Shown here one piece after another: positions 52,673-62,152 of a stretch of DNA of 64,000 bases. The stretch is from Parazoarcus communis SWub3 = DSM 12120. GTDB taxonomy: Bacteria > Pseudomonadota > Gammaproteobacteria > Burkholderiales > Rhodocyclaceae. The position numbers and the translations under genes are program-made. The notes below the pieces were generated by a model. It did no database searches, was not told where the DNA came from, and worked only from the letters and a program-made list of their open reading frames with translations. The stretch spans positions 620,001-684,000 of the forward strand of contig NZ_QKOE01000001.1 of NCBI RefSeq assembly GCF_003226565.1. Direction: 5' to 3'. How positions within the stretch are numbered: position 1 is the first letter of the stretch; the number at the start of each line of letters is the position of its first letter.

Positions 52673-53124
52673 ACCTGACCCCGCCCACCGACCCACTCGC
52701 ACAAGGCCTGCAACGCCTGATCGCCGACAAGGGCTTCGTCCGCGTCGACGCCGGCAGTGCCGACACCTTTGCGGCAGCGGACGACGCCAGCGTGTTGCTG
52801 CTGACCGACGAACTGGTGCGCAGCCCGGAGACCTGGGACATGATCGTGGTGTTGCCGGAAGCCCTCAAGGCGGTGGGTCCCCTTGCCGACGCCGGCGTTG
52901 CCGACCCCGAAGCCAGCCGCAGCATCGCAGCCCGTTTCGGCATCAGCCGATTCCCGGCGCTGGTGCTGCAACGGGGTGGCGACTATCTGGGCAGCATCGA
53001 GGGCATGCGCGACTGGCAGCCGCTGGTTCAGAGCTTGCGCGAACTGGCGCTTGCCCCTGCGAGCCGCCGTCCTGGTATCGGCATTGTCGTACGTAGCGCC
53101 GATACCCCTGCCTGCCGGCCCTGA
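52669..53124 (+). CDS. hoxO: Hydrogenase small-subunit chaperone HoxO (HyaE family)
   Basis: A 151-residue protein with the thioredoxin-like fold of HyaE/HoxO but no CxxC. It has DDASVLLLTDELVRSPETWD and a conserved cis-Pro-like RFGISRFPALVLQRGGDYLG. It helps protect and assemble the small subunit before export by the Tat pathway. It is typical of oxygen-tolerant membrane-bound hydrogenase systems. Overlaps hoxL; hoxQ follows after 24 bases. Confidence 0.9.
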   Translation: MNLTPPTDPLAQGLQRLIADKGFVRVDAGSADTFAAADDASVLLLTDELVRSPETWDMIVVLPEALKAVGPLADAGVADPEASRSIAARFGISRFPALVLQRGGDYLGSIEGMRDWQPLVQSLRELALAPASRRPGIGIVVRSADTPACRP

Positions 53125-53148
53125 CCCCACCTGGAGCCCCGCCTCGCC

Positions 53149-54012
53149 ATGAAACCTTTTCCGATACCGGTCGTTGCCCTCGGTCCCGGCGCTCAAAACA
53201 CCGAAGACGACAATCTGGCCATCATGCCCATGCCCAGCGACATGGCCGTATTCCAGTCACCCCGCCTGCCGGACGAGATCGACCCGGCCGCACGCGACCG
53301 CGCCGTCGCCCTGCTGGTCGGGATGGCCGACGAGATGGACCACTGGATGCATGCCGGTGGCCCTCACCCGGTAAGGGACCTGAGCGCGACCGACGCAGCC
53401 ACGCTGGCCCTGATCAACGACGCGCTGGGCCAGGGTGAAGTCAGCGCACGGGTGGCGGGCTCACCCGAAGTCGACATCCAGGAGACGATTTTCGCTGGCT
53501 TGTGGCGAGTGCAGGTGCGCCGCCCCGACGGCGAGTTGCTGGCCGACCGGCTGGAAGCGTGCTCGATGCCCCGAATTGTCACCGAGCGCGCGGGCGCCTT
53601 TGCCACCCGCCTGCCCGATGAGGCCAAGGCGTCACAACCGGCAGGGCTGATGAACGCACCGGCCGTGCTGGCCGAGCTCATCGATGCGGCGCGCCAGCAT
53701 CGCCCCGGGCAAGCCGCCCATGTCATCAACCTGACCCTGCTGCCGATGACGCCGGAAGACCTCGGCTGGCTGGGCGAGTTGCTTGGCATCGGTCCGGTCG
53801 CCATCCTGTCGCGCGGCTATGGCAACTGCCGGATCACCAGCACCGGTCTGGCGCACACCTGGTGGGTGCAGTACTTCAACAGCGCCGACACCTTGATCCT
53901 GAACACGCTGGAGATCGCCGACCTGCCCGAGGCGGCGCTTGCCGCGCGCGACGATCTTGCCGACAGCATCGTGCGCCTGCGTGAGTGGACTGAAACCCTG
54001 TGCGAGATCTGA
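53149..54012 (+). CDS. hoxQ: Hydrogenase small-subunit chaperone HoxQ (HyaF family)
   Basis: A 287-residue protein of the HyaF/HupH family. Visible family parts are an N-terminal stretch with Met/Pro (NLAIMPMPSDMAVFQSPRLP), a middle QETIFAGLWRVQVR, and a C-terminal RGYGNCRITSTGLAHTWWVQ followed by YFNSADTLILNTLEI. Together with HoxO it binds the small-subunit precursor. Cytoplasmic. Confidence 0.92.
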   Translation: MKPFPIPVVALGPGAQNTEDDNLAIMPMPSDMAVFQSPRLPDEIDPAARDRAVALLVGMADEMDHWMHAGGPHPVRDLSATDAATLALINDALGQGEVSARVAGSPEVDIQETIFAGLWRVQVRRPDGELLADRLEACSMPRIVTERAGAFATRLPDEAKASQPAGLMNAPAVLAELIDAARQHRPGQAAHVINLTLLPMTPEDLGWLGELLGIGPVAILSRGYGNCRITSTGLAHTWWVQYFNSADTLILNTLEIADLPEAALAARDDLADSIVRLREWTETLCEI

Positions 54013-54060
54013 ACACGCGCTATGCTTGTATCACCTTCGGCAAATCACGGATGACGCCCC

Positions 54061-54273
54061 ATGTTTGAAGGCAGCTTTCTCGGCGACAAGGAACGCATCG
54101 CCCCCCAGGCACGGCTGGAATGCGGCATCTGCTGGTGGATCTATGACCCTGAGCAAGGCGACGAGCTTGGCCAGGTTGCCCCCGGCACGCCTTTCGCCGC
54201 ACTGCCGCCGCACTGGACCTGCCCCAACTGCGACGCGCCGCAACACAAGTTCATGGTCATCGACGGCGAATGA
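54061..54273 (+). CDS. hoxR: Rubredoxin HoxR
   Basis: A 70-residue iron protein with the two rubredoxin Cys pairs, ECGICWWIYDP and WTCPNCDAPQHKF. It supports maturation of the oxygen-tolerant hydrogenase's iron-sulfur clusters in air, as known for HoxR and HupI. The N-terminus (MFEGSFLGDKERIAPQAR) is longer than in free-standing electron-transfer rubredoxins, as usual for this group. It overlaps hoxT by four bases. Confidence 0.93.
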   Translation: MFEGSFLGDKERIAPQARLECGICWWIYDPEQGDELGQVAPGTPFAALPPHWTCPNCDAPQHKFMVIDGE

Positions 54274-54821
54274 GCACCACTGGGTCAGCCCCCCTGCAGG
54301 TTCACGCCGACAACCCGGCGGCCTTGCTGCAACACGCATTCGCGATGATTGCCGACGGCCGCATGGCCGGCCTGCCGATCTGCAATCCGGCACTGACCGT
54401 CGCGGTACCGACAATGCGCCTGCACGAGGACATCTGGATTGGCGTGCTGGTCACCCCGTGGACAATCGCGCTCGCGGTGCTGCCACACAGCGCCAACCGC
54501 TTTCGGCCGATTGAAGTCGGGCAGCAACAATGCTGGACCTTTGCGTCCGGCGATTATGTGTTCATGGGCAACCATGAGCCTGGCCTGGGGCATTATCAGA
54601 CCTGCTCGCTGTTCTCACCGGTTTTCGAGTTCGCCTATCAAGCCACGGCCGAAGCCACGGCCTGTGCCGCGCTTGACGCCCTGCTCACCGAACCCGCGCG
54701 GGCGCCTGCTGCTCCACACAATCCTGCCGAAGCGGCCCGCCTCAGCGGCACGCCGCTGGGTGACCAGCCGATGGACCGGCGCCGTTTCCTGCGCGGTGGA
54801 CTGTTCGGAGCACGGGGATGA
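54270..54821 (+). CDS. hoxT: [NiFe]-hydrogenase assembly chaperone HoxT (HybE/HupJ family)
   Basis: A 183-residue protein of the HybE family, with MAGLPICNPALTVAVPTM, WIGVLVTPWTIALAVLP and a GHYQTCSLFSPVFEFA segment. The C-terminal DRRRFLRGG is usual in the family and is not a Tat signal. It helps in assembly and export of the hydrogenase. Overlaps hoxR and hoxV by four bases each. Confidence 0.9.
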   Translation: MSTTGSAPLQVHADNPAALLQHAFAMIADGRMAGLPICNPALTVAVPTMRLHEDIWIGVLVTPWTIALAVLPHSANRFRPIEVGQQQCWTFASGDYVFMGNHEPGLGHYQTCSLFSPVFEFAYQATAEATACAALDALLTEPARAPAAPHNPAEAARLSGTPLGDQPMDRRRFLRGGLFGARG

Positions 54822-55957
54822 TGCCGCACACCACCACCGACAGCCCGCTGCAGCTGCACGCCCGCCTGGCAAACGGCCACATGGTCGATGCACGGGTGGC
54901 CAGCGCGCGCCCTCACGCCGCGCAGCTGCTGATCGGCCGCAGTCCGGCCGAGGCGGTGGCCATGGTGCCGCGCCTGTTCGCGCTGTGCAGCCACGCACAG
55001 GGCACCGCTGCCCGGCTGGCCTGTGATGCGGCACTCGGCGCAGCAGCGCCAGACGCGGTTGAAGCCCTGGCGATCGAGCGCCAGCTGGCAGCGGAAGCCG
55101 CCCAGGAGCACCTGTGGCGGCTGTTGCTGGACTGGCCCGCCCTGTTCGGCATCGAGGCCCGGCGTAACCGCTATGCCGAGCTGCACCGCCGCCTGTCCCG
55201 ACCGCAGGAGGCGGACGCTGCCTATACGCTTGGTGGCGATCTGCTTGACCTGGTCGCACGCGAGCTTCTGGCGGGCTTCTTCCGCCACAACCGCGAGCCA
55301 CGCACACTGGCTGAGTTTGTCGACCGTGCCGACAGCGGTGGCGACCTGGGCAGCGTACTGGCCCGCATGATCAAGCTTGGGGCGGCGGAGCCACCCGCTA
55401 CAGGCCCCACCCCACTACTCCCGCTCCGCGACGCCCGGGCGTGGGCAAAGACCCTGGGCGACGTGCCGGATCTTGCGTTCTGCCGCACGCCCTCCTTCGA
55501 CGGGATGGCGGCCGAGACCGGCCCGCTGGCGCGCCACCAGAGTTCGCCGCTGGTCGCCATGCTGGTACAGCGCGGCCATCGAATTTCCGCCCGCCTGATG
55601 GCCAAGGTCATCGACCTGGCCGATTGCGGCAGCCGGCTGCGCAGCCCGCTCGCCCCCGAGGTACCGGCACTGGCCGATGCCTGTCCGATTGCGCCCGGCT
55701 GTGGCCTGGCGCGCGTCGAGACCGCGCGTGGCTTGCTGCTGCATGTGGTACGGATTGAAGCTGGCACGATCTCCGATTACGCGATCTGTGCCCCCACCGA
55801 GTGGAACTTCCACCCGACAGGCAGTTTCGTGCGCGAAGGCATGGGCTGGACCTGTGCTGACGCCGACACCGCCCGCCTGCGCCTGCACGCACTCATTCTT
55901 GCGCTCGACCCCTGCGTTGGCTGGGCATTGCATGTCGAGGAGGCTGACCATGCATGA
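54818..55957 (+). CDS. hoxV: Hydrogenase maturation protein HoxV (HupK family)
   Basis: A 379-residue protein distantly like the hydrogenase large subunit, with RLFALCSHAQGTAARLACDA near residue 50 and a C-terminal GMGWTCADADTARLRL, then LDPCVGWALHVEE. HoxV/HupK is thought to act as a scaffold for the NiFe site before transfer to the true large subunit. The large-subunit Cys pairs are only partly kept. It overlaps hypA by 8 bases. Confidence 0.9.
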   Translation: MMPHTTTDSPLQLHARLANGHMVDARVASARPHAAQLLIGRSPAEAVAMVPRLFALCSHAQGTAARLACDAALGAAAPDAVEALAIERQLAAEAAQEHLWRLLLDWPALFGIEARRNRYAELHRRLSRPQEADAAYTLGGDLLDLVARELLAGFFRHNREPRTLAEFVDRADSGGDLGSVLARMIKLGAAEPPATGPTPLLPLRDARAWAKTLGDVPDLAFCRTPSFDGMAAETGPLARHQSSPLVAMLVQRGHRISARLMAKVIDLADCGSRLRSPLAPEVPALADACPIAPGCGLARVETARGLLLHVVRIEAGTISDYAICAPTEWNFHPTGSFVREGMGWTCADADTARLRLHALILALDPCVGWALHVEEADHA

Positions 55958-56315
55958 GATGTCGCTTGCGGAAGGCATCCGCAGCATTGTCGAAGACAGC
56001 GCCCACAGCCACGACAGCTCGCGGGTGGAACGCGTGGTGCTGGAAATCGGCGCACTCGCCGCAGTCGAGGTGGAAGCCTTGCGCTTTTGCCTCGAGGTCG
56101 TGCTGCGTGACAGCGTGGCCGAAAGTGCGGAGATCGTCATCGACCCCGTACCCGGCCAGGGCTGGTGCATGCAGTGCGCCCTCACCGTTCCCATTGCACA
56201 ACTTTACGATCCCTGTCCGCACTGTGGCAGCTACCAGGTGCAAGCCACCGGTGGCACCGAGATGCGTGTCAGGGAACTGATGCTGGCCGCAACGCACGAC
56301 CAGCCCGAGCACTGA
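55950..56315 (+). CDS. hypA: Hydrogenase nickel-insertion protein HypA
   Basis: A 121-residue protein that passes nickel to the large subunit with HypB. It begins MHEMSLAEGI with the nickel-binding His2. It has two zinc-binding Cys pairs (GWCMQCALT and DPCPHCGSY). Length and residues are standard. It follows hoxV with an 8-base overlap, and hypB starts 15 bases later. Confidence 0.95.
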   Translation: MHEMSLAEGIRSIVEDSAHSHDSSRVERVVLEIGALAAVEVEALRFCLEVVLRDSVAESAEIVIDPVPGQGWCMQCALTVPIAQLYDPCPHCGSYQVQATGGTEMRVRELMLAATHDQPEH

Positions 56316-56330
56316 ACAGGAGCCCCGACC

Positions 56331-57293
56331 ATGTGCACCGTATGCGGATGCGGCAGCGGCGAGCTGCGCTACAACGGACAACCCGCCAGCCAGCGGGACA
56401 AGCCTGCCCGACCCGGCACCACCAGCCAGGCTTTCCGCCCACGGGCGGGGGACGCCTCACCGTGGGGACAGGCTGCGCCCCCCCGCGCGGGCGCGCGCGC
56501 GCGCGATGCCGCCTCAACAGCCAACGCCGACGCGCCTGTGGACACCGCGGGCCGCCTCGACTTCGGCAGCGGTCCGGCACACGCACATGCCCCCGGTCTT
56601 AGTCAGGCACAGATGGTCAGGATCGAGCGCGACATCCTGGGCAAGAACGACCTGCTCGCTGCCGCCAACCGCAGTTGGCTGGCCACGCGTGGCATCCTGG
56701 CCCTGAATCTGGTCTCCAGCCCCGGATCGGGCAAGACCACGCTGCTGTGCGAGACCATAACCCGGCTGGCGGGTGCGGTACCGGTGGCCGTGATCGAGGG
56801 CGACCAGCAGACCGAGTTCGACGCCGAACGCATCCGCGCCACCGGTGCACCGGCGCTGCAGATCAATACCGGCAAGGGCTGTCACCTGGACGCCCACATG
56901 GTGGGCGAGGCCTTCCGCCGGCTGCACATTGCCGACGACAGCCTGCTGCTGATCGAAAACGTCGGCAATCTGGTGTGCCCGGCAGCCTTCGATCTTGGCG
57001 AGGCCCACAAGGTGGTGATCCTGTCGGTCACCGAAGGCGAGGACAAGCCACTGAAGTACCCTGACATGTTCGCCGCGGCCGACCTGATGCTGCTATCCAA
57101 GACCGACCTGCTGCCGCATCTGCGCTTTGATGTCGCACGGGCGATCGACTTCGCACGCCGGGTCAACCCGCGGCTGACGGTAATGCAACTCTCCTCCTCC
57201 ACCGGTGAGGGCTTCGACGCCTGGCTGGACTGGATCCGCCGCGGCCTGGCGGGTGCGCGACGCCCCACCGCCTTCCAGGAGTCCAGGACATGA
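56331..57293 (+). CDS. hypB: Hydrogenase nickel-incorporation GTPase HypB
   Basis: A 320-residue GTPase. The N-terminus MCTVCGCG is the high-affinity metal motif. A linker of about 80 residues, rich in Ala, Arg and Pro, follows; it contains a GC-dinucleotide run in the DNA. The G domain has the P-loop [24 protein letters not shown], the metal site [18 protein letters not shown] and SKTDLL. The linker is not His-rich, so nickel storage is probably small. The hypF start overlaps its stop. Confidence 0.95.
   Translation: MCTVCGCGSGELRYNGQPASQRDKPARPGTTSQAFRPRAGDASPWGQAAPPRAGARARDAASTANADAPVDTAGRLDFGSGPAHAHAPGLSQAQMVRIERDILGKNDLLAAANRSWLATRGILALNLVSSPGSGKTTLLCETITRLAGAVPVAVIEGDQQTEFDAERIRATGAPALQINTGKGCHLDAHMVGEAFRRLHIADDSLLLIENVGNLVCPAAFDLGEAHKVVILSVTEGEDKPLKYPDMFAAADLMLLSKTDLLPHLRFDVARAIDFARRVNPRLTVMQLSSSTGEGFDAWLDWIRRGLAGARRPTAFQESRT
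56491..56505 (+). repeat. GC-dinucleotide run inside hypB
   Basis: Fifteen alternating G and C bases in the linker part of hypB (around codons 54-58). A gain or loss of one unit would shift the hypB frame. Confidence 0.7.
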
Positions 57294-59656
57294 ACGACGA
57301 TCACGGCACCTCGGCCCGCCCCATTCCACAACTGGAACGCCGCCGCCTGCGTGTGCGCGGCGTGGTTCAGGGTGTGGGGTTCCGGCCTTTCGTCTATCGT
57401 CTGGCGCAGGAACTGGGGCTGTCGGGCTGGGTGCGCAACGACGGCGGCGGCGTGGAACTGGAAGCGCAGGGCAGCCCGGGCAACCTGTCCGCGCTGATTG
57501 CGCGCCTGCATGGCGAGGCACCACCGCTGGCACGCATCGACCGCCTGGAAAGTACCTTGTGCGAGACCGATCCGGCCGACCACGGCTTCACCATTACGGC
57601 CTCGCAAGGGGGTGGCGTGACCACCGCGATTGCGCACGACAGCACGGTGTGCCCGGACTGCCTGGAAGAGCTTTTCAACCCGGCGGACCGCCGCTGGCGT
57701 TACCCCTTCATCAACTGTACCCACTGCGGCCCGCGCTACACGATTACCCGGGGCCTGCCCTACGATCGTGTCAGCACCAGCATGGCGCCGTTTGCGCTGT
57801 GCCCGGAATGCGCCGACGAGTACGGCGATCCGGCAGATCGCCGTTTTCATGCCGAACCCAACGCCTGTCCGGTGTGCGGCCCCAGGCTGAGCCTGCTCGA
57901 AGCCTATGGCGTGACCGTTGCCACCCGCGACCCGGTGGCCGACACCCTGCTGCGCCTGCTGTGCGGCGAAATTGTTGCGGTAAAGGGCCTGGGCGGCTTT
58001 CACCTGATGTGCGACGCCCGCAACCCGGAAGCGGTCGCCCGCTTGCGCGAGCGCAAGTCGCGCGACGACAAGCCTTTTGCCATCATGGTGGCCAACCTGG
58101 CCTCCGCACGGCACTGGGCGCGACTGAGCGAAGCCGATGAAGCCCTGCTGGGCAGCCCGGAACGGCCGGTGGTGTTGTGCGACAAACGCGACAGCGTCGA
58201 AGCAGAGTTGTGCGGCGTGGCCCCGGAGCTGGGCTGGATCGGCCTGATGCTGCCCTACACCCCACTTCACTACCTGCTGTTTCACGACCATGCCGGCCGC
58301 CCTGTCGGCACGGCCTGGCTCGACACCCTGCAGGACCTGGTGCTGGTATGCACCTCGGCCAACCCCGGCGGGGAACCGCTGGTCACCGGCAACCGCGAAG
58401 CCACCCGCCGGCTAATGGGCATTGCCGATGCCTATCTGATCCACGACCGCGAGATCGTGGTGCGGTGCGACGACTCGGTGGTTCGCAGCCTGCCCACCGT
58501 GCGTGCCGGCGACAGCCCCACCCAGTTCATCCGCCGCTCTCGCGGCTACACCCCGCGCGCACTCAAGCTGGCCGACAAGGGTGAACCGGTGCTGGCATTT
58601 GGTGGCCTGCTCAAGAACACCGTCTGCCTGACCCGTGGCGACGAAGCCTTCCTGTCGCAGCACGTCGGTGATCTGGCCAGTGCCAGTGCCTGCCAGGCGC
58701 TGGACGAGGTCGCCGACCACCTGCAGCGCATCCTTGCGCTGGAGCCGGTCGCCGTCGCGCACGACCTGCACCCCGACTACCCCTCGACCCGTGCCGCCGA
58801 GGCGATGGCCGAACGCCTGGGCATTCCGGCCTTTCCGGTACAGCACCACCACGCTCATGTGGCCGCAGTGCAGGCCGAACATGGCCACCGTGGCGCGGTC
58901 ATCGGCCTGGCACTGGACGGCGTCGGCCTGGGCACCGACGGCAAGGCCTGGGGCGGCGAACTGCTGCAGGTTGATGGAGCCCACTTCAAGCGCCTTGCCC
59001 ACCTCGCCGCACTGATGCAACCCGGCGCAGACAAGGCGGCGCGCGAGCCATGGCGAATGGCCTCGGCCGTACTGCACCGACTGGGGCGCGGGCGCGAGAT
59101 TGCCACCCGGTTCAACACCGAACCTGCCGCCTGGCGCATGGCCGAACTGCTGGCAGCCGGCACCCGCTGCCCCCCCACCACCAGCCTGGGGCGCTGGTTC
59201 GACGCTGCCGCTGGCTTGCTCGGGGTGTGCCTGCGCATGGGCTACGAAGGCGAGGCCGCGATGCGCCTGGAAACCCTGGCCGCCCGCAGCGGCGCCTGTC
59301 TGCCGATGCATGGCGGTTGGCGCATCGACAGCGAGGGCACACTCGACCTGTTGCCGCTGCTCGCCCGCCTCGCCGACGAACGTGACGTGGCCCGCGGCGC
59401 GGCACTGTTTCACGCCACCCTGGCCGCAGCGCTCGAAGCCTGGGTGCTGCGCGCAGTGGATCACAGCGGCATCCGCGCCGTGGTGTTGTCGGGAGGCTGT
59501 TTCCTCAACCGCCAGCTGTCGCGCGACCTTGCCCGCCGGCTGGCGGCACGCGGCCTGGACGTGCTGGAAGCGCGCCAGGTTCCGCCCAACGATGGCAGTC
59601 TGGCCCTGGGCCAGGCCCATGTTGCGCGCCATATTCTGTCCGAAGGAGGCTGTTGA
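57290..59656 (+). CDS. hypF: Carbamoyltransferase HypF
   Basis: Makes the thiocarbamate precursor of the CN ligands from carbamoyl phosphate and passes it to HypE. The 788-residue chain has all domains in order. These are an acylphosphatase-like domain ([17 protein letters not shown]), two zinc-finger halves ([11 protein letters not shown] with [21 protein letters not shown] with ACPVCGPRL), a YrdC-like domain ([24 protein letters not shown]) and a Kae1-like domain ([14 protein letters not shown]). Full length for the family. It overlaps hypB by four bases. Confidence 0.97.
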   Translation: MNDDHGTSARPIPQLERRRLRVRGVVQGVGFRPFVYRLAQELGLSGWVRNDGGGVELEAQGSPGNLSALIARLHGEAPPLARIDRLESTLCETDPADHGFTITASQGGGVTTAIAHDSTVCPDCLEELFNPADRRWRYPFINCTHCGPRYTITRGLPYDRVSTSMAPFALCPECADEYGDPADRRFHAEPNACPVCGPRLSLLEAYGVTVATRDPVADTLLRLLCGEIVAVKGLGGFHLMCDARNPEAVARLRERKSRDDKPFAIMVANLASARHWARLSEADEALLGSPERPVVLCDKRDSVEAELCGVAPELGWIGLMLPYTPLHYLLFHDHAGRPVGTAWLDTLQDLVLVCTSANPGGEPLVTGNREATRRLMGIADAYLIHDREIVVRCDDSVVRSLPTVRAGDSPTQFIRRSRGYTPRALKLADKGEPVLAFGGLLKNTVCLTRGDEAFLSQHVGDLASASACQALDEVADHLQRILALEPVAVAHDLHPDYPSTRAAEAMAERLGIPAFPVQHHHAHVAAVQAEHGHRGAVIGLALDGVGLGTDGKAWGGELLQVDGAHFKRLAHLAALMQPGADKAAREPWRMASAVLHRLGRGREIATRFNTEPAAWRMAELLAAGTRCPPTTSLGRWFDAAAGLLGVCLRMGYEGEAAMRLETLAARSGACLPMHGGWRIDSEGTLDLLPLLARLADERDVARGAALFHATLAAALEAWVLRAVDHSGIRAVVLSGGCFLNRQLSRDLARRLAARGLDVLEARQVPPNDGSLALGQAHVARHILSEGGC

Positions 59657-59657
59657 T

Positions 59658-59894
59658 ATGTGCCTGGCCATTCCCGCCCGGGTTGCCGAGCTGCTGCCGG
59701 GCGACGCCGCCCGGGTCGAACTTGGCGGTGTGCTGAAGGAGATCTCGCTCGCGCTGGTGGACGAGGTGGCCGTCGGTGACTACGTCATCGTTCATGTCGG
59801 CTACGCACTGTCCAAGCTCGACCAGGAAGAAGCCGAAGCCACACTGGCGCTGTTTGCCCAGGCAGGGCTGACGTCATCGCTGGAGGACGCATGA
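59658..59894 (+). CDS. hypC: Hydrogenase maturation chaperone HypC
   Basis: A 78-residue protein starting MCLAIPARVAELL with the Cys that holds iron of the Fe(CN)2CO unit together with HypD. The strong AAGGAGG site precedes the ATG. It is the general partner of HypD; HoxL at 52361 is the specialised one. Overlaps hypD by four bases. Confidence 0.96.
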   Translation: MCLAIPARVAELLPGDAARVELGGVLKEISLALVDEVAVGDYVIVHVGYALSKLDQEEAEATLALFAQAGLTSSLEDA

Positions 59895-61033
59895 AATACG
59901 TCGATGAGTTCCGCGACGGCACACTTGCCCGCGGCCTAGGCGAGGCCATTGCCCGCGCCGCCGATCCGGCGCGCGACTATGCCTTCATGGAGTTCTGCGG
60001 GGGGCACACCCACGCGATCTCGCGTTACGGCGTCATCGATCTGCTGCCATCCAACGTACGCATGATCCACGGCCCAGGCTGCCCGGTATGCGTCCTGCCG
60101 GTTGGCCGCATCGACATGGCCATCCGGCTGGCGATGGAACAGGCCGTGACGATCTGCACTTATGGCGACTGCCTGCGGGTGCCGGCCTCGGATGGGCTGT
60201 CGCTGCTCAAGGCACGCGCGCGGCTGGACAAGTCACGCGCCGACATCCGCATGGTGTATTCCGCCGCCGACGCCCTGGCACTGGCCCAGCGCGAACCGCA
60301 GCGCGAGGTCGTCTTCCTTGCGATCGGCTTCGAGACCACCACACCGCCGACCGCGCTGGTGTTGCAGCAGGCGCGGGCATTGGGGCTGAAGAACTTCAGC
60401 GTGCTGTGCAACCATGTGCTGACCCCGGCCGCCATCGTCGCCATCCTCGACCATCCCGAAGGCAAGGGCGTGAGGCTGGACGGCTTCATCGGCCCGGCCC
60501 ATGTGTCGACGGTGATCGGCAGCCGCCCCTACGATTTCGTCGCCGAGCACTACCGCAAACCGGTGGTGATCGCCGGCTTCGAGCCGCTGGATGTAATGCA
60601 GTCGATCCTGATGCTGGTAAGCCAGGTCAACGAAGGTCGACACGACATCGAGAACGAGTTCTCGCGCGCCGTCACCCGCGACGGCAATCGCAAGGCCCAG
60701 GCGCTGGTCGAAGCGGTGTTCGAACTGCGCCCACAATACGAATGGCGCGGCCTGGGCAGCCTGCCCGACTCGGCGCTGCGCATCCGGCCCGAATTCGCTG
60801 CCTGGGATGCGGAGGCCAGGTTCGGCCTTGATTACGCCCCGGTGGCCGATCACAAATCCTGCGAGTGCGGCACCATCCTGCGCGGCGAAAAACGCCCGGC
60901 CGACTGCAAGCTGTTCGGCACCGCATGCACACCCGAAACGCCAATGGGTTCGTGCATGGTGTCGTCCGAAGGCGCCTGCGCCGCACACTTCAATTACGGC
61001 CGCTTCCGCGACATCGCGGTCGTTGCAGCCTGA
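59891..61033 (+). CDS. hypD: Hydrogenase Fe-ligand assembly protein HypD
   Basis: A 380-residue iron-sulfur scaffold where the Fe(CN)2CO group is built. Conserved motifs are EFCGGHTHAISRYG, GPGCPVCVLP and a central ETTTPPTALVL. The C-terminal 4Fe-4S region follows with CECGTILRGEKRPADCKLFG and CTPETPMGSCMVSSEGACA. All family cysteines appear present. Confidence 0.97.
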   Translation: MKYVDEFRDGTLARGLGEAIARAADPARDYAFMEFCGGHTHAISRYGVIDLLPSNVRMIHGPGCPVCVLPVGRIDMAIRLAMEQAVTICTYGDCLRVPASDGLSLLKARARLDKSRADIRMVYSAADALALAQREPQREVVFLAIGFETTTPPTALVLQQARALGLKNFSVLCNHVLTPAAIVAILDHPEGKGVRLDGFIGPAHVSTVIGSRPYDFVAEHYRKPVVIAGFEPLDVMQSILMLVSQVNEGRHDIENEFSRAVTRDGNRKAQALVEAVFELRPQYEWRGLGSLPDSALRIRPEFAAWDAEARFGLDYAPVADHKSCECGTILRGEKRPADCKLFGTACTPETPMGSCMVSSEGACAAHFNYGRFRDIAVVAA

Positions 61034-61089
61034 GGCCGCATGCACCGATCCTCGTCGCAACCGACACAATCAGAACCCAAGACCTGCCC

Positions 61090-62142
61090 GTGAAAGCTCA
61101 TTACACCCGCCCGCTCGACCTCAAGCAGGGTCGTGTCGACATGAACCATGGTGCCGGTGGCCGTGCCACCGCCCAACTGGTTGCCGAACTGTTCGGACGC
61201 GCCTTTGACAATCCCTGGCTGGCCCAGGGCGATGACGGAGCCGTGCTGCCAGCGCCCACCGCCGACGAACAACTGGTCATGGCCTGCGACGGCCATGTCG
61301 TGTCGCCGCTGTTCTTTCCGGGTGGCGACATCGGCAGCCTCGCGGTACACGGTACCGTCAATGACCTGGCGGTCATGGGCGCGCGGCCGCTCTACCTTTC
61401 GGCCAGTTTCATCCTTGAAGAAGGCTATCCCCTGGCTGACCTGAAGCGCATTGTCGACTCGATGGCGGCGGCCAGCCGCGCGGCCGGCGTGCCAGTGGTC
61501 ACTGGCGACACCAAGGTGGTCGAACAGGGCAAGGGCGACGGCGTGTTCATCACCACCACCGGCGTCGGCGCCCGGCCGGCCGGCCGCATCGCCAGTGGCG
61601 CACGTGCAGCAGCAGGCGACGTGGTGCTGGTGTCGGGCAGCATGGGCGACCATGGCATGGCGATCCTGGCGGTACGCGAATCGCTAGCCTTCGATTCCGC
61701 GATCCAGTCAGACAGTGCCGCCCTGCATGGTCTGGTCGACGCCTTGTATCAGGCCTTGCCGGCAGATGCAGTGCACGTGCTGCGCGACCCGACCCGCGGC
61801 GGGCTGGCGACCACGCTCAACGAAATCGCGCGTCAGTCAGGCCTTGGCATGCGCATCGACGAAGCCTCGATTCCGGTACACCCTCAGGTCGAGGCGGCCT
61901 GCGAGCTGCTCGGCCTGGACCCGCTCTACCTCGCCAACGAGGGCAAGCTGATCGTCATTTGCGCTGCATCCCACGCCGATGCGGCCCTTGCCGCGCTACG
62001 CGACCATCCACTGGGCCGCCAGGCCGCCCGCATTGGTGAGGTCATTGCCGACGACCACCACTTTGTGCAGTTGCGCACGCCGCTCGGCGGCATGCGCATG
62101 CTCGACTGGCTCAGCGGCGAGCCGCTGCCGCGCATCTGCTGA
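61090..62142 (+). CDS. hypE: Carbamoyl dehydratase HypE
   Basis: Turns the carbamoyl group on its C-terminal Cys into cyanide for the active site. The 350-residue PurM-like protein has DMNHGAGGRATAQLV, DDGAVL and GDIGSLAVHGTVNDLAVMGA. It also has an ATP-binding VTGDTKVVEQGKGDG and ends PRIC with the required terminal Cys350. The start is a GTG at 61090, which gives the family's usual N-terminus. The gap from hypD is 56 bases; hoxA follows after 10. Confidence 0.95.
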   Translation: MKAHYTRPLDLKQGRVDMNHGAGGRATAQLVAELFGRAFDNPWLAQGDDGAVLPAPTADEQLVMACDGHVVSPLFFPGGDIGSLAVHGTVNDLAVMGARPLYLSASFILEEGYPLADLKRIVDSMAAASRAAGVPVVTGDTKVVEQGKGDGVFITTTGVGARPAGRIASGARAAAGDVVLVSGSMGDHGMAILAVRESLAFDSAIQSDSAALHGLVDALYQALPADAVHVLRDPTRGGLATTLNEIARQSGLGMRIDEASIPVHPQVEAACELLGLDPLYLANEGKLIVICAASHADAALAALRDHPLGRQAARIGEVIADDHHFVQLRTPLGGMRMLDWLSGEPLPRIC

Positions 62143-62152
62143 CCCCTGCGAC

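Noticed and set aside
54772-54821. Twin-arginine sequence DRRRFLRGG in HoxT, considered as a Tat signal
   Set aside because: It is at the C-terminus, where export signals do not work, and is a usual end of HybE-family proteins.
56882-58291. 469-codon minus-strand frame opposite hypB/hypF
   Set aside because: HypB and HypF motifs are complete on the plus strand; the antisense frame is not protein-like.
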